Source: a virus. From it: a stretch of DNA of 23,488 nucleotides. The position numbers were made by a program, and so were the translations under genes. A model generated the notes under the pieces. The model was not told where the DNA came from. It worked only from the letters and a program-made list of their open reading frames with translations, and did no database searches. The stretch covers positions 1-23,488 of IMG/VR virus record IMGVR_UViG_3300049810_000655; one strand, 5' to 3'. Position 1 is the first letter of the stretch. The number at the start of each line of letters is the position of its first letter. Below, piece by piece: positions 18,141 to 23,488 of this stretch.

Positions 18141-18368
18141 ATGAGTGAATTTATTAAAGTAGAAAATCATCCGAATCTAGTTAGAGACACAAGTTCTCGT
18201 GCAATTATTAATACTGATATGACCGCATATAGAGCTGCGGTTGCTAGGTCTCGTGCGGCAACCCAACAAAAAGATGTATTAAGGGATGCAGTAAGAGACA
18301 TAAATAATCTAAAGTGTGAGATGCATGAAATAAAATCTCTCCTATTAAAGTTAGTGGATAAAGATTAA
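18141..18368 (+). CDS. Small coiled-coil protein of unknown function
   Basis: I start at ATG 18141, one base after the stop of the giant gene, rather than at a TTG at 18123 lying inside it. The product is 75 residues. It begins SEFIKVENHPNLVRDTSSRAIINTD, a phrase that resembles small proteins in baseplate clusters of other marine T4-like phages. It ends in a likely coiled coil with leucine/isoleucine spacing (DVLRDAVRDINNLKCEMHEI, KSLLLKLVDKD). There are no membrane segments. A structural or assembly role is plausible from place and coiled coil, but function is unknown. Confidence 0.82.
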   Translation: MSEFIKVENHPNLVRDTSSRAIINTDMTAYRAAVARSRAATQQKDVLRDAVRDINNLKCEMHEIKSLLLKLVDKD

Positions 18369-18907
18369 TGGCAGACCGTAATACACCAGCAAGTTTTACC
18401 TTTGAGGAATGGCGTGTAGAGTTTAATGAACTCGCATCTGATGTGGGCGATATTGGTAATCTTCCTGCTTCTATTAATGGGAATGCAGTAACAGATATTG
18501 TTGAAGCAGTTACAGAGTTGGAAGGTGCAATTTCTAATGTCCTATTTCCAAACGTAATTGACTTTGATGACTCCCCAGATTCTTCTAACGAAAGAATTAA
18601 GATGGGTGCCTCAGATGATATGCAACTATATCATGATGGTTCTAATTCTTATGTTAGTCATGATGGTGGCGGAGACTTAAACATTAGTTCTACAAGTGAC
18701 TTAACGGTCAATGCTACAACTGGTGTTAATTTACAATTTAATGGGTCTACAAGATTAGACACAACAGCCGATGGTATTAATGTCACAGGTGATGTTCAAC
18801 TAAGTGGAAACATCACAAACGGTTCAACAGTATTGCAAATTGGAGATACTAGTGGAAGAGTGGCAACTGAAGGATTTTCTGTAGCAATGGGTATTGCTCT
18901 CGGATAA
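18368..18907 (+). CDS. Small tail fibre-like protein
   Basis: This 179-residue protein overlaps the preceding stop by one base (TAATG). Residues 1-35 (FTFEEWRVEFNELASDVGDI) look like a helical adaptor. The middle has MGASDDMQLYHDGSNSYVSH, a motif very common in fibres of marine phages. The later part has strands in the order DLNISSTSDLTVNATTGVNL, then RLDTTADGINVTGDVQLSGN. It probably forms a thin trimeric beta stalk. There is no recognisable head domain, so it may be a shaft or spacer piece. A weak GGA at about 18356 is the only nearby ribosome binding candidate, and coupling to the upstream gene is likely. A late promoter follows immediately. Confidence 0.78.
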   Translation: MADRNTPASFTFEEWRVEFNELASDVGDIGNLPASINGNAVTDIVEAVTELEGAISNVLFPNVIDFDDSPDSSNERIKMGASDDMQLYHDGSNSYVSHDGGGDLNISSTSDLTVNATTGVNLQFNGSTRLDTTADGINVTGDVQLSGNITNGSTVLQIGDTSGRVATEGFSVAMGIALG

Positions 18908-18911
18908 ACAT

Positions 18912-18919
18912 TATAAATA
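18912..18919 (+). promoter_or_regulatory. T4-type late promoter before the small tail-protein cassette
   Basis: An exact TATAAATA lies in the 41-base gap. AAGGAAG at 18934-18940 and ATG at 18949 follow at fitting distances. It would drive the gene run from 18949 to beyond the window end. Confidence 0.75.
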
Positions 18920-18948
18920 ACTTAGTATAAACAAAGGAAGAAATCAGA

Positions 18949-19293
18949 ATGGCAAACAATTTTAAAAATGCTTTCGCAACAAGTGTCAGCACCTCAAGTG
19001 GGTCACCGACAAATGTTTACACTGCGAACAATGGTTCTGCCGTCAACTCAATTCTGATTGAACTTGATGTAGCAAACACAAGTTCATCTGCAATTCAAGT
19101 ATCTGTTGTAATTTATGACAGTTCTGGAACTGCATCGTATCACATCGTTAAAAATGCTCCTCTCCCAGCGGGCGGTGCATTGAAAGTTGTGTCGGGTCAG
19201 AAGGTCGTGTTGAACGGTGACGATGAAGTTCGTGTATACGCAAGTGCATCAGACGTTGATGTGGTGGCATCAATTCTAGAAGATGTTGCATAA
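18949..19293 (+). CDS. Small beta-sandwich virion protein, unknown role
   Basis: The 114-residue product is almost all predicted strand: NNFKNAFATSVSTSSGSP, TNVYTANNGSAVNSILIELD, VANTSSSAIQVSVVIYDSSG, then a loop with APLPAGGALKVVSGQKVVL and the closing strands DEVRVYASASDVDVVASILE. Similar small proteins with a VANTSSS-x-IxVxV core occur in tail regions of marine phages, where they are annotated only as structural or hypothetical. It is the first gene after a late promoter and has a good AAGGAAG, so it may be made in quantity. The 3' half (about 19165-19270) is richer in G and C than neighbouring genes. Confidence 0.8.
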   Translation: MANNFKNAFATSVSTSSGSPTNVYTANNGSAVNSILIELDVANTSSSAIQVSVVIYDSSGTASYHIVKNAPLPAGGALKVVSGQKVVLNGDDEVRVYASASDVDVVASILEDVA

Positions 19294-19306
19294 GGGGTAA
19301 ACAATC

Positions 19307-20125
19307 ATGTCAGACGCATATATTGGTGTTCCATTTATAAACCAAGTTTCAGATACCTTTCCCAAAGAGGATTTTACAGGTTCAGACTTTGGTTCAGTAA
19401 CAGGCGCCCACGGAACTTATTCAAATGCTGTTGAGTTGAGTATTGATGTTCCTGGCAGTGAGTCGGGTAATATTGAAGTTCTTTACGATAATGTTCGTCA
19501 AGAACCCGATGTAGCCTATACTGTTCATGAGGACAGTTCAAACAGACCTAGAGTTATAAATTTCTCTGAATCTGTTTCTTCTACTGCGTCTATTTACATT
19601 ATTCATAAGGGTGTTGGGCCATATAATATGACTCCCCCAAATAATTCTATAACACATCTGCATTTGTCAGATAATATGAAAACTTTCACTACAGATGCTT
19701 TTACTGGTGATGGTTCAACAACAGGATTTACACTATCAGAGACCCCAGCAAATGTCAATACTTTGTTGGTGATAGTTGATGGTATTATTCAGAAAGCAAC
19801 AACGAACTATACTCTTTCTGGCACAACTTTAACATTCACCTCTGCCCCAGACGCAAGTGCAGAGATTGAAGCAAAACATTTAGGGATTCGTGGAATTGTT
19901 CGTAGAGCCCCAGATTGGTTAGTTGATAACTATACTGGTGACGGTTCAACAACAACTTTTACATTAACAACTGCCGGTGTCACTACTAATAGTGCATGGG
20001 TTTATTATAACGGTGTCATGATGGTGCCAACAACTGACTACTCAGTTAATTCTTCTACTGGAGTGGTTACATTTACGTTTGCTCCATTAACAGGCCTACC
20101 AATCATGATAAGGTATCAAAACTAA
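19307..20125 (+). CDS. Tail protein with three tandem GDGS-type beta domains (paralogue A)
   Basis: The 272-residue product has an N-terminal MSDAYIGVPFINQVSDTFPK and then three repeats of one beta-sandwich plan. The plan is GDGSTTxFxL, a hydrophobic strand ending in V-x-V-D-G-x-x-Q, a xxYTxSGTTLTF strand, AP, and a closing strand. Copy 1 (about 35-105) is diverged (NIEVLYDNVRQEPDVAYTV). Copy 2 begins near residue 133 (TGDGSTTGFTL) and copy 3 near 210 (TGDGSTTTFTL). T4 gp10 contains a somewhat similar strand order (LEVRFNGILQE). A paralogue lies at 21903-22673. AAGGGG at 19292-19297 serves the start. A virion adaptor or fibre role is likely. Confidence 0.8.
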   Translation: MSDAYIGVPFINQVSDTFPKEDFTGSDFGSVTGAHGTYSNAVELSIDVPGSESGNIEVLYDNVRQEPDVAYTVHEDSSNRPRVINFSESVSSTASIYIIHKGVGPYNMTPPNNSITHLHLSDNMKTFTTDAFTGDGSTTGFTLSETPANVNTLLVIVDGIIQKATTNYTLSGTTLTFTSAPDASAEIEAKHLGIRGIVRRAPDWLVDNYTGDGSTTTFTLTTAGVTTNSAWVYYNGVMMVPTTDYSVNSSTGVVTFTFAPLTGLPIMIRYQN

Positions 20126-21480
20126 TGGCAAGTAAAAATAAAAATATCGCAGAACTTCTTGATGCAAACGGTGACGTTTTACTATCTAATCTAGATAATA
20201 TTTCTGTTACTGCTCAAGATGTTTCTGACATGGACAATGCATCTACAGGACAGTTTACACTTCCATCTGGAACAACTGCTCAACAACCAGCCACCTCATA
20301 TGAAGGTGCTCAAAGGTTTAATACTGAGTTGGGTGTTATGGAATACTATGATGGCACTTCTTGGAAAAAGGTTTCTGCACAGATTCCTGTAATTAGTTCT
20401 ACATCTGGTAGAATTTATGATGGTTGGACTTCTGACATTACAATTACTGGTAATAACTTTTTGGTTTCATCTATGGTTGTAAACTTTAATCAATCAGATG
20501 ATAGTATTGATGAAAATGTTACAGTAACTCCTACTAGTAATACTTCTGTAACTGTTACAGTCCCAAGTGCAGTTTATTCAAATGTAACTAGTGGTAATGT
20601 TGTTGATGTCAGAGTAACAAACAGTGACAGTGCCACATCTTCATCTGCTTCAATAACTGCTACAGGTCTTCCTAGTGGTGGAACAATAACAACCTCTGGT
20701 GATTATAGAATTCACAGATTTACATCATCTGGAACTTTCACAGTTCCTTCTGGTGTGTCGTTCTCTTCTAGAGAATCACTCATTGTTGCTGGTGGCGGCG
20801 GTGGTGGTAACGATAACGCAGGCGGTGGTGGTGCTGGTGGACTAATTCACAACACATCTGATTCATTCTCTGCTGGAAATAGTTACAGTGTAACTATCGG
20901 TGGTGGAGGCGGTGCCGGAGCCAACTCTGGTGGTGACGGTGGCCCTTACGCATCGAATGGCTCTAATTCAGTATTCAATAGTCAAACTGCTATTGGTGGT
21001 GGTAGAGGCGGTTCTGGTGGTGGTGCCAATGCGAATTCTGGTGGTTCTGGCGGAGGCGGTTCTGGTGAAGCTGCAAACGGAATTGGTGGTGCTGGAACAT
21101 CTGGACAAGGAAACAGAGGCGGTGATGTATCTGGTTCTGGAGGCGGCGGCGGCGGTGGTGCTGGTGCAGCTGGACAGGATGGTGATGTTCGTGCCGCAAG
21201 TAAAGGTGGATACGGTGGTGCTGGACTTCAAAAGAGCATTACAGGTTCCAATACATATTATGCTGCTGGTGGTAACGGTGGTAACGATAACGGGCAATAC
21301 GAAACACAAACATCTACAAATGGTATTGGTGGAATATCAAATACCAACAGTAGCACTGGTGCAACCGCCGGTGCAACAAATACTGGTTCTGGTGGTGGAG
21401 CAACAACTCACACGGTTTCTCCAGTAGGAACTGGTAACGGCGGTTCTGGTGTTGTTGTTATTCGGTATGAATTGGACTAG
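20125..21480 (+). CDS. Glycine-rich tail adhesin-like protein (paralogue B)
   Basis: The 451-residue product overlaps the previous stop by one base. Order of parts: a short N-terminal helix; LPSGTTAQQPATSYEGAQRF with NTELGVMEYYDGTSWKKV (a PxGTxAxxP...RFNTxxGxxExxDGxxW module frequent in marine phage fibres, about 46-85); an Ig-like domain (about 90-185); SGGTITTSGDYRIHRFTSSG; then from residue 223 a glycine-rich region of more than 200 residues with runs of GGGGGG, ending in GNGGSGVVVIRYELD. Glycine-rich heads occur in the T2/S16-type gp38 adhesins, where polyglycine helices hold variable receptor-contacting loops. That comparison rests on composition and architecture, not on alignment. A second, related gene starts at 22684. 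Confidence 0.8.
   Translation: MASKNKNIAELLDANGDVLLSNLDNISVTAQDVSDMDNASTGQFTLPSGTTAQQPATSYEGAQRFNTELGVMEYYDGTSWKKVSAQIPVISSTSGRIYDGWTSDITITGNNFLVSSMVVNFNQSDDSIDENVTVTPTSNTSVTVTVPSAVYSNVTSGNVVDVRVTNSDSATSSSASITATGLPSGGTITTSGDYRIHRFTSSGTFTVPSGVSFSSRESLIVAGGGGGGNDNAGGGGAGGLIHNTSDSFSAGNSYSVTIGGGGGAGANSGGDGGPYASNGSNSVFNSQTAIGGGRGGSGGGANANSGGSGGGGSGEAANGIGGAGTSGQGNRGGDVSGSGGGGGGGAGAAGQDGDVRAASKGGYGGAGLQKSITGSNTYYAAGGNGGNDNGQYETQTSTNGIGGISNTNSSTGATAGATNTGSGGGATTHTVSPVGTGNGGSGVVVIRYELD
20676..20714 (+). repeat. 39-bp exact direct repeat, copy 1
   Basis: The sequence from TGGTGGAACAATAACAACCT to the ATTCA at 20714 is identical to 23202-23240. It encodes GGTITTSGDYRIH at the boundary between the Ig-like part and the glycine-rich part of the protein. 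Confidence 0.95.
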
Positions 21481-21492
21481 GAGAAAATAAAT

Positions 21493-21867
21493 ATGGCACA
21501 TTACGCAAGAGTATTAGATGGAATTGTAACAGAAGTTATAGTTGCCGAGGATGATTTTTTTGAAAATTTTGTAGATAACTCTCCTGGCGAATGGATTCAA
21601 ACTTCTTTTAATACACATGGTGGAAAACATTATAATTGTGATACTGGTGTAGAAGATGATGGGACACCTCTCAGAAAAAATTATGCTGGGATTGGTTATA
21701 CCTATGATAGAGTAAGAGATGCATTTATCTCTCCTCAAAAGTTCCCTAGTTGGACATTAAATGAGGATACTTGCAAATGGGAACCACCTACCCCAAGACC
21801 AGATGACTATAATAGCAATAATTATACATGGAACGAAACTGACCAGACTTGGGATGCAGTTGAATAA
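21493..21867 (+). CDS. Conserved-looking small tail-region protein, unknown function
   Basis: The 124-residue product has a distinctive layout: MAHYARVLDGIVTEVIVAED, then WIQTSFNTHGGKHYN, LRKNYAGIGYTYDRVRDAFI, PSWTLNEDTCKWEPPTPRPD and a final TWNETDQTWDAVE. I recognise this pattern from small proteins beside tail fibre genes in many marine phages, where no function is assigned. The aromatic-rich beta pattern could suit a fibre tip or an assembly factor. It lies between the two glycine-rich/GDGS cassettes. AGGAGA overlapping the previous stop provides the ribosome binding site. No cysteine pair, signal or membrane segment is seen beyond two isolated Cys. Confidence 0.85.
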   Translation: MAHYARVLDGIVTEVIVAEDDFFENFVDNSPGEWIQTSFNTHGGKHYNCDTGVEDDGTPLRKNYAGIGYTYDRVRDAFISPQKFPSWTLNEDTCKWEPPTPRPDDYNSNNYTWNETDQTWDAVE

Positions 21868-21902
21868 ATAGACATGAACGGAATTAAAGGTAGACACGAA
21901 TA

Positions 21903-22673
21903 ATGGCATATATTGGAGCAGAACCGGCATACGGTGTATTTCAAAGACAGGTTGTTTCGGGTGATGGTTCGACAACAACTTTTGCTTTGGATTACCCTGT
22001 ATCACAAGCAACACAATTACTAATCGTTCTTGACGGTATCGTCCAAGAGCCTGAGTATTCATATACCGTAACTACTTCCAGTGGAAGTGGTTCGTTGACA
22101 TTTTCAGAAGCACCAGACAATAATGCTCGAGCATCCATTGTGTATATGGGTAGACAGTTGCTCGTGGCCACTCAAGCAACATCATCTCCTGCCATTGATA
22201 CTTTCAATGGTGATGGTTCGACAACAACTTTCAGTTTAAGTAGAACTCCAAGTGTTGGTAATGGTGCAAACATTATTGTGTTTGTGGATAATGTATATCA
22301 AAGATATGGGTCTTCGTATGCATATACAACCAGTGGTTCAAATATAATTTTTACTGGTGCCCCTTCAAATGGAACAAACAATATTCAAGTTATTCAACTT
22401 GCAGAATCTAACAATATTATAGATACTGTATTGGATAACTCAGTTACAAATGCAAAGTTATCTCTTAGTTATTCATCAACTGGTGCAACTGGAGATGGGT
22501 CATCAACAGATTTCACAATCACAACTGGTCATACGGTAGAATCAGTTTTGGTTCACGAAAACGGTGTATGCTTGGAGCCGACTACGGATTATACAATTTC
22601 AGGCACAACTTTAACATTTACAACTGCACCTGCTAACGGTGCAACACTAAGGTTTAGATATCTACCAATTTAG
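21903..22673 (+). CDS. Tail protein with three tandem GDGS-type beta domains (paralogue A')
   Basis: The 256-residue product begins MAYIGAEPAYGVFQRQ, similar to the YIG start of the 19307 gene, and then shows three domains starting SGDGSTTTFALDYP (about 19), NGDGSTTTFSLSRTP (about 102) and TGDGSSTDFTI (about 198). Each continues with a strand such as LLIVLDGIVQEPEYSYTV and ends with an AP-turn and a last strand (TLTFTTAPANGATLRFRYLP). Between domains 2 and 3 is a linker NIIDTVLDNSVTNAKLSLSY like those of fibre stalks. AAAGG at 21885-21889 is a distant ribosome binding candidate. It is followed 10 bases later by another glycine-rich gene, as its paralogue is. Confidence 0.8.
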   Translation: MAYIGAEPAYGVFQRQVVSGDGSTTTFALDYPVSQATQLLIVLDGIVQEPEYSYTVTTSSGSGSLTFSEAPDNNARASIVYMGRQLLVATQATSSPAIDTFNGDGSTTTFSLSRTPSVGNGANIIVFVDNVYQRYGSSYAYTTSGSNIIFTGAPSNGTNNIQVIQLAESNNIIDTVLDNSVTNAKLSLSYSSTGATGDGSSTDFTITTGHTVESVLVHENGVCLEPTTDYTISGTTLTFTTAPANGATLRFRYLPI

Positions 22674-22683
22674 GAAATAGAGA

Positions 22684-23488
22684 ATGTCAGACAGTAACGC
22701 AAAAAAATTAGCACAACTTCTAGGAAGTGACTCCGATATTAAAGCAGATGACACAGATTTTGGTGCATCTACAGACAGTATTGGAATGCCTGCTGGAACG
22801 CAAGCAGAAAGACCAACATTAACCAATTCTCAATATGGACACACACGGTTTAACACAGATGTTGGGTCATTAGAGTTTTGGGATGGTTCGAATTGGGTAG
22901 CAACAAATCTAATACCAGAAATGACATCTGTTTCAGGCACAATTTATAATGGTTTGGCATCTACACTTACTATTAATATTGGTAGTAAGACGGATGAAGT
23001 AGATATTGTCTTTAGTGATAATAGTGGAACATTTATTGCCGAAGTTACAGGTTTAGATGCAACCTCATCAGTTTCAACCGCAGTTCCTTCATCAGTTTAT
23101 GGGGCAGTGAGTGTTGGTGATGTTATAAGAATTAGTTCAAAAAACCAAGATGGAACTCCATCATCAAACTTTTTAACCGAAACAGTTGTTGATATTCCTA
23201 CTGGTGGAACAATAACAACCTCTGGTGATTATAGAATTCATACATTCACCTCTTCTGGAACTCTTGCAGTTCCAACTGGATTTTCTGTAGCCGCAGATTA
23301 TGTGGTTTCTGCCGGTGGTGGTGGAGGCGGTGGTGGTAACCCAGGCTCTGCCCTTGGTGGCGGAGGCGGTGGGGGCGGTGGCCTAGTTGAAAGCACCACA
23401 ACCCTTGCATCTGCAACAAACTATACAATGACTATTGGTGCTGGTGGTGCTGGTGATTCTACTGGTAGCTTAGGTAACGCAGACCAAG
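22684..23488 (+). CDS. Glycine-rich tail adhesin-like protein (paralogue B'), 3' partial
   Basis: The frame is open from ATG 22684 to the window end (268 codons visible, no stop). An AGGA at 22672-22675, overlapping the previous stop, is the ribosome binding site. It follows the plan of the 20125 gene: MPAGTQAERPTLTN and RFNTDVGSLEFWDGSNWVA (module PxGTxAxxP...RFNTxxGxxExxDGxxW), a shorter beta domain, then TGGTITTSGDYRIHTFTSSG, and glycine runs (AGGGGGGGGN, LGGGGGGGGGLVE) with TNYTMTIGAGGAGDSTGS at the edge. Its N-terminal 40 residues differ from the 20125 product. The remaining glycine-rich head lies outside the window. Confidence 0.85.
   Translation, partial: MSDSNAKKLAQLLGSDSDIKADDTDFGASTDSIGMPAGTQAERPTLTNSQYGHTRFNTDVGSLEFWDGSNWVATNLIPEMTSVSGTIYNGLASTLTINIGSKTDEVDIVFSDNSGTFIAEVTGLDATSSVSTAVPSSVYGAVSVGDVIRISSKNQDGTPSSNFLTETVVDIPTGGTITTSGDYRIHTFTSSGTLAVPTGFSVAADYVVSAGGGGGGGGNPGSALGGGGGGGGGLVESTTTLASATNYTMTIGAGGAGDSTGSLGNADQ
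23202..23240 (+). repeat. 39-bp exact direct repeat, copy 2
   Basis: This stretch is identical to 20676-20714, 2526 bases upstream, and encodes the same GGTITTSGDYRIH segment at the entry to the glycine-rich head. Confidence 0.95.

Noticed and set aside
20968-21309. Minus-strand frames rich in Thr or His/Gln opposite the glycine-rich gene
   Set aside because: They are the complement of GGT/GGC repeats read in other frames, with no ribosome binding site and no homology; all other genes are on the plus strand.
20900-21427. Plus-strand 175-codon frame inside the glycine-rich gene
   Set aside because: Its Val/Leu-rich low-complexity product comes from reading GGTGG repeats one base out of phase; the frame with a module-rich N-terminus and good start is the real one.
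21863-21870. AATAAATA before the 21903 gene as a late promoter
   Set aside because: Same one-base mismatch, and it overlaps the preceding stop codon; A/T-rich sequence gives this by chance.
19307-23488. Diversity-generating retroelement acting on the adhesin genes
   Set aside because: No reverse transcriptase gene or adenine-biased template/variable repeat pair is visible; the 39-bp repeat is exact and shows no adenine-specific changes.

Overview
The window is part of the late structural-gene block of a T4-like myovirus. All genes lie on the plus strand and are packed tightly, with gaps of 0 to 53 bases or one-base TAATG overlaps. No gene-free stretch exceeds 300 bases, and I saw no tRNA, rRNA, integrase, transposase or CRISPR. 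The evidence for a T4-like phage is a set of recognisable baseplate proteins (gp5-type hub, PAAR tip, gp25, gp6, gp8, and a protein with a gp9/gp10-type N-terminus) together with three exact T4-type late promoter boxes (TATAAATA) in the gaps between genes. The AT-rich coding, the DUF4815 giant protein and the many small modular tail proteins recall T4-like phages of marine bacteria (cyanophages, pelagiphages and relatives). The host cannot be named from this window.

Layout. Positions 1-1441: 3' part of a gp5-like central spike gene ending in an M15-type peptidase domain, then a PAAR tip protein. 1458-1895: a thermonuclease (SNase fold) gene lying between spike and wedge genes. 1899-7281: late promoter, then gp25, gp6 and a 1015-residue protein in the place and size of gp7. 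7289-9660: second late promoter, a gp9/gp10-like protein with 17 tandem tetrapeptides, a fibre-like protein ending in a C1q-like domain, and a 91-residue small protein. 9692-18139: gp8 and a 2325-residue DUF4815 protein. 18141-18907: a short coiled-coil protein and a small fibre-like protein. 18912-23488: third late promoter, then a run of small beta-rich tail or adhesin proteins including two paralogous pairs (GDGS-repeat protein plus glycine-rich protein) arranged A-B-x-A'-B'. The last gene runs off the window.

How the genes work together. gp5 and PAAR would form the membrane-piercing spike, with a peptidase to open the cell wall. gp25, gp6, the gp7 candidate, gp8 and the gp10-like protein would build the baseplate wedges. 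The DUF4815 giant and the downstream small proteins probably form the baseplate periphery and the receptor-binding tips. The most unexpected whole-window signal is that I found no GATC and no GTAC on a by-eye read of the entire sequence, although GAT and TAC are abundant.
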